64,000 nt of DNA, taken from NCBI RefSeq assembly GCF_023734135.1, contig NZ_AP025730.1:4526001-4590000 (forward strand), written 5' to 3'. Source of the DNA: Sphaerotilus microaerophilus. GTDB taxonomy: Bacteria > Pseudomonadota > Gammaproteobacteria > Burkholderiales > Burkholderiaceae_C. The translations under genes and the position numbers were made by a program. Shown piece after piece: positions 36,838-44,899 of the stretch (its first letter is position 1; the number at the start of each line of letters is the position of its first letter). The notes under the pieces were generated by a model. It made no database searches, was not told the DNA's origin, and saw only the letters and a program-made list of their open reading frames with translations.

Positions 36838-38097
36838 ATGGACGCCCTGCCCGACCCTGCCGGCCCGTCCGGCGCCCCGCCGCGCCCGCTGCGCATCGCC
36901 TACGTGACCGAGACCTGGCCGCCCGAGGTGAACGGGGTGGCGCTGTCCGCCGCGCGCTTCGTGCAGGGACTGCTGCAGCGCGGCCACCGCGTCCAGCTGC
37001 TGCGCCCGCACCAGGGCGAGGGCGAACGCATGGCGAACCGGCAGGAAGGCGCGGGCCTGGCCGGACTGGAAGAACAGCTCGTGCCGGGCTGCCCGCTGCC
37101 GTTCTACCCTCAGCTGCGCATGGGCTGGTCGCGCGCTGGCACCCTGCAGCGGCAGTGGCAGCAGTGGCAGCCGGACCTCGTGCACGTGGCCACCGAAGGC
37201 CCGCTGGCCTGGGCCGCCCTGCGCGCGGCGCGCCGCCTGGGCCTGCCGGTGACCTCGGACTTCCGCACCAACTTCCACGCCTACAGCCGGCACTACCGCA
37301 TCGGCTGGCTGCAGGGCATCGTGCTGAACTACCTGCGCGCCTTCCACCGCCGCACCGACGGCACGATGGTGCCCACCGACGCCCTGCGGCGCGAGCTGGC
37401 CGCCCAGGGCTTCACTGACCTGAGCGTGGTGGGGCGCGGCGTGGACACCACGCTGTTCACGCCGCAGCGGCGCAGCCAGGCCCTGCGCGCCAGCTGGGGC
37501 GCCCAGCCTGGCGACCCCGTGCTGCTGTGCGTGGGCCGGCTGGCGGCGGAGAAGAACCTGCTGGCGCTGGTGAGCGCCTTCCGCACCCTGCAGGCCTGCC
37601 ACCCGCGCGCGCGCCTCGTGCTGGTGGGCGACGGACCGCTGCGCGAGGAGCTGCGGGTGCGCTGCCCGCAGGCGGTCTTTGCCGGCCAGCGCAGCGGGGA
37701 GGACCTGGCGGCGCACTACGCCTCGGCCGACCTCTTCGCCTTCCCCAGCCTGACCGAGACCTACGGCAATGTCACCCCCGAGGCCATGGCCAGCGGCCTG
37801 GCGCTGGTGGCCTTCGACCAGGCCGCGGCGTCGCAGCTGGTGCGCCACGGCGAGAACGGCCTGCTCGTTCCGCCTGGCGACGCGCTGGCCTTCTGCCGCG
37901 CGCTGGCGGAGTTGCTCGACCACCCGCAGCGCCGCCAGGCCATGGGCCGGCAGGCCCGCGAGTCGATGCGCAACCAGGGCTGGGACGAGGTGGTGGCGCG
38001 CTTCGAGGCGCTGCTGCACCAGGTGGTGCTGCGCCGCGGCGCGAATGTCGGCAACGCGGACTCCGCCCTGCCGGCTGCGGTGCGCAGCGGCGCCTGA
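36838..38097 (+). CDS. Family 4 glycosyltransferase, candidate glycolipid synthase
   Basis: A 419-residue GT-B glycosyltransferase. The acceptor domain begins LRIAYVTETWPPEVNGVALS and contains PVTSDFRTNFHAYSRHY; the donor domain has VLLCVGRLAAEKNLLALV, LVGDGPLREEL and the nucleotide-sugar motif FPSLTETYGNVTPEAMASGL with the Glu-x7-Glu pair. It closely follows the pattern of bacterial GT4 enzymes that glycosylate diacylglycerol (Agt/MgdA type). The ATG at 36838 precedes the domain; a GTG 6 bp upstream is an alternative. It lies between genes for Mpo1-like and LplT proteins and 3 kb from a PlcP-like gene, which fits glycolipid synthesis during phosphate limitation. Substrate is inferred only. 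Confidence 0.82.
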   Translation: MDALPDPAGPSGAPPRPLRIAYVTETWPPEVNGVALSAARFVQGLLQRGHRVQLLRPHQGEGERMANRQEGAGLAGLEEQLVPGCPLPFYPQLRMGWSRAGTLQRQWQQWQPDLVHVATEGPLAWAALRAARRLGLPVTSDFRTNFHAYSRHYRIGWLQGIVLNYLRAFHRRTDGTMVPTDALRRELAAQGFTDLSVVGRGVDTTLFTPQRRSQALRASWGAQPGDPVLLCVGRLAAEKNLLALVSAFRTLQACHPRARLVLVGDGPLREELRVRCPQAVFAGQRSGEDLAAHYASADLFAFPSLTETYGNVTPEAMASGLALVAFDQAAASQLVRHGENGLLVPPGDALAFCRALAELLDHPQRRQAMGRQARESMRNQGWDEVVARFEALLHQVVLRRGANVGNADSALPAAVRSGA

Positions 38098-38103
38098 ACC
38101 CTT

Positions 38104-39363
38104 TCAGGCCATGGTGCTGGCGAGCCGACGGCGCCGCTCCCGCGCCATCAGCCCCGCCATGGCGGCGGCGATCATCAGCCCGAAGCCCCACATCAGCGGC
38201 ACGATCGGCACCTCCAGCCACAGCAGCGCGGCGTACACCGCCAGCATGCCCAGCACGCTGGCGTTCTCGTTGTAGCCCTGCACGGCGATCGAGCGGCCGG
38301 CGCTGAGCAGCGTGCAGCCGCGGTGCTGCAGCAGCGCGTTCAGCGGCACCACCAGCAGGCCTCCCACCACGCCCACCGCCACCAGCCAGGGCAGCGCCCA
38401 GGCGAGCCGGTCCGCGCTGGCCACCACGGGAATCATCAGCCCCAGCAGCACGCCGGCCGGCAGCATGCGCCAGGCCCGCTCCAGCGGCACCCGGTGCGCC
38501 GCCGCCGCGGCCCCGGCGATCACGCCCACCGCCACCGCCGCCTGCAGGTAGGCGGCCTGGTCCAGCGGCAGGTGCAGCACGTCGGCGGCCCAGCGCAGCA
38601 CCGCGAACTGCAGCGTGGCGCCCACACCCCAGAAGATCGTCGTCACGGCCAGCGACAGCCCGCCCTCGGCATCGCGCCACAGCAGGCGGTTGGCGCGGCG
38701 GAAGTCGCGCAGCACCTGCAGCGGGTGGATGCTGGAAGCCGGGTAGCGCGCCCCGCTGGCGGGCACGCCGATGTTGAGCCCGCCCGCCAGCGCATAGAGC
38801 GCCAGCAGCGCCGCCAGCGATAGCGTCAGGCGCCCGGCCGGCCCGGTTGATCCCGCTGCAATGGCCCAGCCCGGCAGCCACCCATCGGCGCCAGCCGCCA
38901 GGCCGAGCAGCCAGGGGCTCACCAGCAGCCCGCCGAGCACGGTGCCCAGCAGCGCGGCGCAGACCACCGACACCTCCACCCAGCCGTTGGCCGCCACCAG
39001 CTGGCGCGGCGGCACGATCTCGGTGAGCAGGCCGTACTTGGCTGGCGCGTAGGCCGCCGCGCCAAAGCCCACCACCGTGAAGGCCAGCACCGGGTGCCAG
39101 CCCAGCAACAGCCCGAGCACGCCGATCACCTTGACGCCGTTCATCACCGCCATCAGCCGCGCCTTGGGAACGGCATCGGCCAGCGGCCCGACGAAGGGCG
39201 CGAACACCACATAGGACAGCATGAAGCCGAACTTCAGCAGCGGCGCCAGCCAGGGCGGCTGGCCCTGCTGCTGCAGCAGCGCGATGGTGACGATCAGCAG
39301 GGCGTTGTCGGCCAGCGCGGAAGCGAACTGCGCGGCGATCAGGACGTGGAAACCAGGCGGCAT
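38104..39363 (-). CDS. lplT: Lysophospholipid transporter, LplT-type MFS protein
   Basis: A 419-residue major facilitator with about 12 membrane helices. It matches the LplT family: FHVLIAAQFASALADNALLI at the N-terminus, YVVFAPFVGPLADAVPKARLM in the first intracellular loop, AYAPAKYGLLTEIVPPRQLVAANGWVE and VPLNALLQHRGCTLLSAGRSIAVQGYNEN. LplT flips lysophospholipids from the outer to the inner leaflet for re-acylation. In many bacteria it is paired with the acyltransferase Aas; none is in this window. It converges with the GT4 gene with 6 bp between stops and has a four-part Pho-box-like array upstream. Confidence 0.88.
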   Translation of the reverse strand: MPPGFHVLIAAQFASALADNALLIVTIALLQQQGQPPWLAPLLKFGFMLSYVVFAPFVGPLADAVPKARLMAVMNGVKVIGVLGLLLGWHPVLAFTVVGFGAAAYAPAKYGLLTEIVPPRQLVAANGWVEVSVVCAALLGTVLGGLLVSPWLLGLAAGADGWLPGWAIAAGSTGPAGRLTLSLAALLALYALAGGLNIGVPASGARYPASSIHPLQVLRDFRRANRLLWRDAEGGLSLAVTTIFWGVGATLQFAVLRWAADVLHLPLDQAAYLQAAVAVGVIAGAAAAAHRVPLERAWRMLPAGVLLGLMIPVVASADRLAWALPWLVAVGVVGGLLVVPLNALLQHRGCTLLSAGRSIAVQGYNENASVLGMLAVYAALLWLEVPIVPLMWGFGLMIAAAMAGLMARERRRRLASTMA

Positions 39364-39425
39364 CGGAGCTCGTTGGCGCGCCCGGGCGGCCGCGCAGAAA
39401 GAGCCCCGCAGTGTGGGCAGCCGGC

Positions 39426-39465
39426 AAGACAGCCTGCTGACAGCGCCGTGAAACCGCCGTGAAGG
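39426..39465 (-). promoter_or_regulatory. Four-half-site Pho-box-like array upstream of lplT
   Basis: Read on the minus strand, CCTTCAC, GTTTCAC, CTGTCAG and CTGTCTT follow each other at exact 11-bp steps (39459, 39448, 39437, 39426 on the plus strand). The array is in the orientation of lplT, 63-102 bp before its ATG. It is one of the two most regular examples in the window. Confidence 0.6.
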
Positions 39466-39550
39466 CGGCCTTCACGCCCGCGTCAAATCCGGCGCGCAAG
39501 ATGCGCAGAACCGCCCCTGCGGCCCAGCCGCCTCACTGCCCGAGCCTGCC

Positions 39551-40195
39551 ATGAAGCCACCCCGTCCCCCCGGCAAGATCCAGGCGCTGGGCGCTGCCAC
39601 GGTGCAGGCCCTGCACCCGCAGCGCGCGCTGGAGGCGGTGCGCAAGCTCAAGGCCGCCCACGAGCGCCGCACCGATGCCCGTGCCAACGTGCAACTGCGC
39701 CGCGCCACCGTGGCAGACCTGCCCGCCCTGGCCGTCCTGCACCGCGCCACCGGGCTGGACGGCCGGTCGCCGCCCGATGGCTACAACGACGATGCCAGCG
39801 CCGGCACCCCAGCCCCCACGCTGGAGCGGGCCTGGGCGGCCATGGAAGCGGCCGGTGCCCAGGTCTGGCTGGCCGAGTGCGAGGGCGAGCTGCTGGGCGC
39901 GCTCACCCTGTACCTTCTGCCGCTGCTGCTCGAAGGCGGCAGCCGCAGCGGCTGGGTGGACGACCTGGTGGTGCACCCCGGCGCCCACCACCTCGCCATC
40001 CCGCGGCGCCTGATCACGCTGGCCACCGGCCTGGCTCGCGAGGCCGGTGCGAGCAAGCTCGCCCTGGCCCCCCGGCGCAAGGCCGGCCGGGGCACGCTGG
40101 CCGCGACACAGCGGCGCAGCTTCCTGGAGCACCTGGTCCACAGCCGCCACGGCCGTCGGCTCGACCTGCCACCCGCGCCGGACGCGTCGGGCTGA
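39551..40195 (+). CDS. GNAT-family acetyltransferase-like protein
   Basis: A 214-residue protein. The GNAT-like core (about 45-185) starts VQLRRATVADLPALAVLHRA, continues with QVWLAECEGELLGALTLYLL and the motif A strand SGWVDDLVVHPGAHHLAIPRRLI. The usual acetyl-CoA pyrophosphate loop (Q/RxxGxG/A) is not evident, as that position reads HLAIPRRLITLATG, so cofactor binding is uncertain. A basic leader of about 40 residues (RALEAVRKLKAAHERRTD) precedes the core. It is divergent from lplT, sharing its upstream region. Substrate unknown. Confidence 0.65.
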   Translation: MKPPRPPGKIQALGAATVQALHPQRALEAVRKLKAAHERRTDARANVQLRRATVADLPALAVLHRATGLDGRSPPDGYNDDASAGTPAPTLERAWAAMEAAGAQVWLAECEGELLGALTLYLLPLLLEGGSRSGWVDDLVVHPGAHHLAIPRRLITLATGLAREAGASKLALAPRRKAGRGTLAATQRRSFLEHLVHSRHGRRLDLPPAPDASG

Positions 40196-40201
40196 GCCAG
40201 G

Positions 40202-40241
40202 CCGTCGAGCCGTCGAGCCGTCGGGCCGTCGGGCCGTCTGT
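40202..40241. repeat. Five 8-bp units, CCGTCGAG-type
   Basis: Two CCGTCGAG, two CCGTCGGG and one decayed CCGTCTGT follow in tandem in the short gap between the convergent GNAT and HD-domain genes. The pattern of base changes suggests expansion followed by drift. Confidence 0.7.
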
Positions 40242-40252
40242 CCCTCCGGCCT

Positions 40253-40930
40253 TCAGGCCATCAAGCGGATTGCCAGTTGCAGGCTGCGTACGGTCTGGCG
40301 GGCACGCTGACGCTCGGTCTGCAGCACCAGGTCTTCGAGCAGGCCGAGGTACTGCGACAGCGGCGGCGTGGCCTTGCCCGGGTGCTGCGCCAGGTCATCC
40401 CAGATGCGCAGCTTGATCGCTGCCGCGGCGTGCGCATCCAGCTCGAAGCGGCGCATCTCCATCGCGGTCATCGGCCCACCCTGCAGCGACAGGCCGTGCA
40501 GCGCCGCAGGCGACAGCGCCTCCAGGTAGTGGCGATCGAAGCCCACCAGGTAGCGCTTGGCCTGCACGTGCAGGCGCACCGGCTCGGTGACCTCGTCCGG
40601 GAAGGCCTGGCGCAGCAGGTGCACCGCGCGGGTCGCGTGGCTGGCCTCCTCCCCTCCCCTGCCACCGCCCGCAGCAGCGCGGTGCAGGTCATCGCGCCAG
40701 CCCAGCCCCCAGCGCCGCGCATCGAGCAGGTGGCCCAGGTCATGCAGCAGGGCAGCGGCGACCAGCTCGGCATCGGCATGGGCCCATTCGGCCAGCTGGG
40801 CGCACTGCAGCGAGTGCGACAGCACGTCGACGCCGCGCAGGTCGGGGCGCGCCTCGGGGGCGTCGTAGCGACGGTGGCCCTCGGTCAGGAACAGTTCGGC
40901 AATCAGGTCGAGGGTCTGGTGGGGCGTCAT
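40253..40930 (-). CDS. PhnZ-like HD-domain protein, phosphonate-degradation type
   Basis: A 225-residue HD-superfamily protein. The metal core is HSLQCAQLAEWAHADAELVAA followed by LLHDLGHLL (H...HD...H). Beyond the core, VTEPVRLHVQAKRYLVGFD, LSPAALHGLSLQGGPMTAMEM and LRIWDDLAQHPG match the pattern of the phosphonate-degradation HD oxygenases (PhnZ/TmpB type), which use a di-iron site to cleave the C-P bond of hydroxyphosphonates and release phosphate. No PhnY-type hydroxylase is in the window, so the true substrate may differ; glycerophospho-compounds are an alternative. The start is 15 bp after the plcP stop, so both form one operon. Confidence 0.72.
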   Translation of the reverse strand: MTPHQTLDLIAELFLTEGHRRYDAPEARPDLRGVDVLSHSLQCAQLAEWAHADAELVAAALLHDLGHLLDARRWGLGWRDDLHRAAAGGGRGGEEASHATRAVHLLRQAFPDEVTEPVRLHVQAKRYLVGFDRHYLEALSPAALHGLSLQGGPMTAMEMRRFELDAHAAAAIKLRIWDDLAQHPGKATPPLSQYLGLLEDLVLQTERQRARQTVRSLQLAIRLMA

Positions 40931-40944
40931 GCCCCCAATGCTGC

Positions 40945-41955
40945 TCAGGCGGCGTGACGCGCCGATGACCCGGCGGCGGCCCGGGCAGCCGTGGCGACGG
41001 CCGTCACCCCCTTGACCGCTGCGGCCACCGCGACCGGCGCCACGGGCACCGGTAGGTCCACGCCGATGGGCAGGTCCACGCCGACGGCCGCCGCGGCACG
41101 CTCGCGCAGCCGTTCGCTCCAGTCGAGGATCTCCAGCCGCCCGTCGGCGTGCTCGACCAGCGCGGTCAGGCTCTCCACCCAGTCGCCGTCGTTGGCATAG
41201 GTCAGGCCGTCGATCTCGCGCAGCTCGGCGTGGTGGATGTGGCCGCAGACCACGCCATCGACGCCGCGCTTGCGCGCCTCGCGTGCCACCGCCACCTCGA
41301 AGTCGCTGATGAAGCTCACCGCCCGCTTGACCTTGAGCTTGAGGTAGCGCGACAGCGACCAGTACGGCAACCCGACGCGCGCGCGCAGCGAGTTCAGGTG
41401 GCGGTTGAGTTCGAGCGTGAACTCGTAAAGGTGGTCGCCCAGCAGCGCCAGCCAGCGCGCGCACTGCACCACGCCGTCGTAGAGATCGCCGTGCATCACC
41501 CACAGGCGCCGGCCGTCGGCCGTGACGTGGATGCAGTCCTCCACCACCTCGACGCCGCCGAAGCTGTGCTGCAGGTAGCGCCGGGCGAACTCGTCGTGGT
41601 TGCCCGGCACATAGACCACGTGGGTGCCCTTGCGCGCCTTGCGCAGGATCTTCTGCACCACGTCGTTGTGCGCCTGCGGCCAGAACCAGCGCCGGCGCAG
41701 TTGCCAGCCGTCGATGATGTCGCCCACCAGGTACAGGCGCTCGCACTCGACCACGCGCAGGAAGTCCAGCAGCGCCTCGGCCTGGCAGCCGGGCGTGCCC
41801 AGGTGGACATCGGAGATGAAGACGGTGCGCACGCGCAGCGGCGTCGAGGCGTCCTCCGGGGGAACGTCGGTGGGGACACCCGGGGTGGCCTCGGCATGCG
41901 CGTCGGCCACCGCCTCGGCAAGCCGGCCCAGCTCGGTCAGGTTGGCTCGATTCAT
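40945..41955 (-). CDS. plcP: PlcP-like metallophosphoesterase, predicted phospholipase C
   Basis: A 336-residue calcineurin-like phosphoesterase. All metal motifs are present: VFISDVHLGTPGCQAEALLD, LVGDIIDGWQL, YVPGNHDEF, WVMHGDLYDG and VCGHIHHAEL. The RRRWFWPQAHNDVVQKILRK segment and the overall sequence follow the PlcP group (such as the Sinorhizobium enzyme), often mis-annotated as UDP-2,3-diacylglucosamine hydrolase. PlcP degrades membrane phospholipids to diacylglycerol under phosphate limitation so that the phosphate can be reused. The last 45 residues are an Ala/Val-rich low-complexity tail. The ATG at 41955 is supported by the conserved domain beginning about residue 40. It has Pho-box-like repeats 23-51 bp upstream and an HD gene downstream in the same operon. 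Confidence 0.82.
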   Translation of the reverse strand: MNRANLTELGRLAEAVADAHAEATPGVPTDVPPEDASTPLRVRTVFISDVHLGTPGCQAEALLDFLRVVECERLYLVGDIIDGWQLRRRWFWPQAHNDVVQKILRKARKGTHVVYVPGNHDEFARRYLQHSFGGVEVVEDCIHVTADGRRLWVMHGDLYDGVVQCARWLALLGDHLYEFTLELNRHLNSLRARVGLPYWSLSRYLKLKVKRAVSFISDFEVAVAREARKRGVDGVVCGHIHHAELREIDGLTYANDGDWVESLTALVEHADGRLEILDWSERLRERAAAAVGVDLPIGVDLPVPVAPVAVAAAVKGVTAVATAARAAAGSSARHAA

Positions 41956-41977
41956 GAACCCATGCTGAGCGACTCGC

Positions 41978-42006
41978 GTGACATGGGCTTGAAGGAAGCA
42001 TGAAGA
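41978..42006 (-). promoter_or_regulatory. Candidate Pho box upstream of plcP
   Basis: On the minus strand TCTTCAT, CCTTCAA and ATGTCAC (plus-strand positions 42000, 41989 and 41978) repeat at exact 11-bp steps in the orientation of plcP. ATGTCAC is a close match to CTGTCAT/C; the other two keep the TTCA core. Confidence 0.5.
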
Positions 42007-42172
42007 CTCCATGGCAGGGCGAGCCGCCCGGGAGCACTGCCAGACCCCCGTGACAGGCCGATGAAACCCGAGCGCGCCCCTGCGGCTCCTGATGCGCGCA
42101 GGCATCGGATGGCCCGAACCCCTGGATCCAGCCTCAGAATCGACCCCGTCGATGTGTATAGGGGAAAACGCC

Positions 42173-42454
42173 ATGAGCCTGCTCCGTCTCACCCAGGTTT
42201 TCCAGCGCAGCAACGCCGGCCAGGCGCTGCTGTGGGACTGCGACGTGCAACCGTCCGAGCAGGCAAGGATCCTGATGCGGCTGACCGGCTTCACGCCGCT
42301 GTCGCGTCTGCTCGACCCGCAGCATGACCCGCAGTGGCTGCTCGGCGTGGTGGAGCGGCTGGCCTCGCAGGGCCTGGTGGAACTGGTCGACGACCTCGCG
42401 GACGACGCACCCAGCTCCACCTGGGGCGAGCTGGCGCTGGCCCTGCCGAACTGA
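42173..42454 (+). CDS. Small conserved hypothetical protein
   Basis: A 93-residue acidic, helical protein beginning SLLRLTQVFQRSNAGQALLW and containing GFTPLSRLLDPQHDP and VVERLASQGLVELVDDL. The pattern looks like a small winged-helix-like or adaptor domain, but I cannot name a family. A clear ribosome binding site (AGGGGA) precedes the ATG. It stands alone between plcP and the cation transporter gene. Confidence 0.65.
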   Translation: MSLLRLTQVFQRSNAGQALLWDCDVQPSEQARILMRLTGFTPLSRLLDPQHDPQWLLGVVERLASQGLVELVDDLADDAPSSTWGELALALPN

Positions 42455-42599
42455 GCGGCGGGCCGGCAGGCCGGCGTCCGCTGCACCGGGTGCGGGTGCG
42501 GGCAGCGCCGTCATCGCCGCATCAGGCGGACGCGCTAGGCTCGCGGGTGAAGAGGTCGCTCGTGCCGGCCTCCACCAACGCGCCCCGTCACACCCCGCC

Positions 42600-43562
42600 A
42601 TGCCCTTCCCGCCCCCGCCGGACGACACCGACGACCCCATCCACAGCCCCGCGGAACGCGCGGCAGCGGCCTCGCGCAGCACCTGGGTCAGCGTCGCGGT
42701 CAACCTGGTCCTGACCACCGCCCAGATCGCAGCCGGCCTGCTCACCAAGTCCCAGGGCCTGGTGGCCGATGGCATCCACTCGCTGTCCGACCTGGTGGCC
42801 GACTTCGTCGTGCTCTTCGCCAACCACCACAGCCAGAAGGACGCGGACGCCGACCACCCGTACGGCCACCACCGCTTCGAGACGGCCGCGAGCCTCGTGC
42901 TCGGCGCGCTGCTGCTGGCGGTGGGGCTGGGCATGCTCTGGTCCGCCTTCCTGAAACTGGAGCAGCCCGACAGCGTCCAGACCGTCCACGCCGCGGCCCT
43001 CTGGGTGGCCGGTGGCGCGCTGATCGCCAAGGAGGGGCTGTTTCGCTACATGCTGGCGGTGGCCAAGCGCGTCAAGTCCAGCATGCTGGTGGCCAACGCC
43101 TGGCATGCCCGCTCGGACGCCGCCTCATCGCTCGTCGTGGGCGTGGGCATCGCCGGCAACCTGGCCGGCTACCCCATCCTGGACCCGATCGCCGCGGCCA
43201 TCGTCGGCTTCATGGTCACCAAGATGGGCTGGGAGTTCGGCTGGGACGCCCTGCACGACCTGATGGACCGCGCCATCGACGAGGCCGAGGTCGCCGCCAT
43301 CCGCAGCACCCTGGAGGGCACCCCCGGCATCCAGGGCGTGCACGACATCCGCACCCGCAAGATGGGCGACATGATCGTGGTGGACGCCCACATCGAGGTC
43401 GATGCCGCCCTCAGCGTCGAAGAGGGCCACCACATCGCCGTCGAGGCCCGCACCCGCGTGATGCAGCGCCACCGCGTGCTCAACCTGATGAGCCACGTGG
43501 ACCCCTGGCAGCGGCCGGACCTGGATCACTCGGCGGTGGCGCAGCGGGTGGCTGCCCACTGA
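42600..43562 (+). CDS. Cation diffusion facilitator transporter
   Basis: A 320-residue CDF protein with six membrane helices and a cytoplasmic C-terminal domain. Helix 2 carries the metal site GLVADGIHSLSDLVADFV (HxxxD), and helix 5 carries VANAWHARSDAASSLVV (HxxxD), the tetrahedral metal site of this family. The His-rich loop KDADADHPYGHHRFE after helix 2 is also typical. The cytoplasmic domain includes VVDAHIEVDAALSVEEGHHI. CDF proteins export Zn, Fe, Co or Mn using the proton gradient; the HD/HD pair suits zinc, iron or manganese. The ATG at 42600 begins just before the conserved region. Confidence 0.9.
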   Translation: MPFPPPPDDTDDPIHSPAERAAAASRSTWVSVAVNLVLTTAQIAAGLLTKSQGLVADGIHSLSDLVADFVVLFANHHSQKDADADHPYGHHRFETAASLVLGALLLAVGLGMLWSAFLKLEQPDSVQTVHAAALWVAGGALIAKEGLFRYMLAVAKRVKSSMLVANAWHARSDAASSLVVGVGIAGNLAGYPILDPIAAAIVGFMVTKMGWEFGWDALHDLMDRAIDEAEVAAIRSTLEGTPGIQGVHDIRTRKMGDMIVVDAHIEVDAALSVEEGHHIAVEARTRVMQRHRVLNLMSHVDPWQRPDLDHSAVAQRVAAH

Positions 43563-43656
43563 AGGCATGCGCAGAGCCGCCCTCTTCGGTGCACCGGCCA
43601 GGGCCGCGTCGCCGGACTGCGGGTGACGCAGGCGCTGCGTGAGACGACGCAGCCGG

Positions 43657-44679
43657 TCAATCCGGCTTGATCTTCGCCCGCGCCACCACCGCCTTCCAGC
43701 GCTGCTGCTCGGCGGCGATGAACTTCGCGAACTCGGCCGGGCTGCCGCCCACGGCGATGGCCGCATCGCCGCTGAGCTTCTCGCTGGCCGAGGGCTGCTT
43801 GACCGCAGCGGCGGCGGCCGCGGCGAGCTTGTCGGCCGCCGCCTGCGGCAGTGACGCCGGAGCCAGCAGGCCGTACCACTGCGTCATCTCGAAGCCGGGG
43901 AAGCCCTGTTCGGCCACGGTGGGCACGTCGGGCAGCTGCGCGATGCGCTGGGTCGTGCCGGTGGCGATGCAGCGCAGCTTGCCGGTCTTGATGAACTGCA
44001 TCACCGCCGGAGCGCCCACCGAGGCGGCGTCGAGCCGCCCGGCCAGCAGGTCGGTCAGCTGCGGGCCGGAGCCGCGGTAGGGCACGTGGAGGATGAAGGT
44101 GCCGGTGGCCATCTTCAGGTACTCCATCGCCAGGTGCCCGGCGCTGCCGTTGCCGGCCGAGCCGTAGTTGAGCTTGCCGGGGTTCCTGCGCGCGTACTCG
44201 ATGAACTCCTTCAGGTTCTTCACTGGCAGGTCCGGGCGCACCAGGTAGAGGCTGGGCACCTTGGCGAGCAGGGAGATCGGGCGGAAGTCCCGGTTGGCGT
44301 CGTAGGGCAGCTTGTCGAAGATGTACGGGTTGACCGCGAGCGTGCCGATGTGGCCGAGGATGACGGTGTGCTGGTCGTCGGCCCGGGCCACCTCCTGCAT
44401 CGCCACGTTGCCGGCGCCGCCGGGCTTGTTCTCGACGTACACGGACTGGCCGAGCACCTTGGACATCTCCACCGCGGTGGTGCGAGCGACGATCTCGCTG
44501 CTGCCGCCGGGCGCGAAGGGCACGACGAAGCGGATCGCCCGGTTGGGCCAGGCCGGCTGGGCGTGCAGCAGCGGCGAGGCCAGGCCGGCGCCGAAGCCGG
44601 CGGTGGTGGCCACGCCCAGCTGGAGCAGGCGGCGGCGGTCGAGATCGGCGGCGAACGGGAACGAGGTCGGGGGGTGCAT
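43657..44679 (-). CDS. Bug-family tripartite tricarboxylate transporter receptor
   Basis: A 340-residue periplasmic binding protein (TctC/Bug family). A signal peptide with a twin-Arg-like start (DRRRLLQLGVATTAGFGAGLAS) is followed by the family hallmarks WPNRAIRFVVPFAPGGSSEI, VYVENKPGGAGNVAMQEVA and LVRPDLPVKNLKEFIEYARR. Such receptors bind small carboxylates; many exist without membrane partner genes, as here. GGAGA precedes the ATG. It is divergent from the 44900 gene, and the space between them contains a strong Pho-box-like array pointing away from this gene. Confidence 0.9.
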   Translation of the reverse strand: MHPPTSFPFAADLDRRRLLQLGVATTAGFGAGLASPLLHAQPAWPNRAIRFVVPFAPGGSSEIVARTTAVEMSKVLGQSVYVENKPGGAGNVAMQEVARADDQHTVILGHIGTLAVNPYIFDKLPYDANRDFRPISLLAKVPSLYLVRPDLPVKNLKEFIEYARRNPGKLNYGSAGNGSAGHLAMEYLKMATGTFILHVPYRGSGPQLTDLLAGRLDAASVGAPAVMQFIKTGKLRCIATGTTQRIAQLPDVPTVAEQGFPGFEMTQWYGLLAPASLPQAAADKLAAAAAAAVKQPSASEKLSGDAAIAVGGSPAEFAKFIAAEQQRWKAVVARAKIKPD

Positions 44680-44741
44680 GCGGTGTCTCCGCTGTATGGG
44701 AATGCAACAGGCAGGATCTTGCCCGAGGGCGGCTTTCACAG

Positions 44742-44770
44742 CTGTCACTCAGCCGTCAAGGCGCTGTCAG
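44742..44770 (+). promoter_or_regulatory. Three-half-site Pho-box-like array
   Basis: CTGTCAC, CCGTCAA and CTGTCAG start at 44742, 44753 and 44764, exactly 11 bp apart. The array is oriented towards the gene at 44900 (130 bp downstream); the divergent Bug receptor starts 63 bp on the other side. Confidence 0.6.
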
Positions 44771-44899
44771 TCCGGCGAACGCCCACTGTCGATACGGCCC
44801 ACGCCGGGCGCGCCGGAGGCCTCACCCCGGCGAAGGGCGGGCAACTGCCCGTAGAGTGGTAGCGTCCACCGCTTCTCTTGGCTCCCTGCCCGATCCCCG

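Noticed and set aside
40945..41955. LpxH or other lipid A UDP-diacylglucosamine hydrolase
   Set aside because: The sequence is longer than LpxH and carries the PlcP-type RRRWFWPQ segment; context is phosphate and lipid turnover, not lipid A genes.
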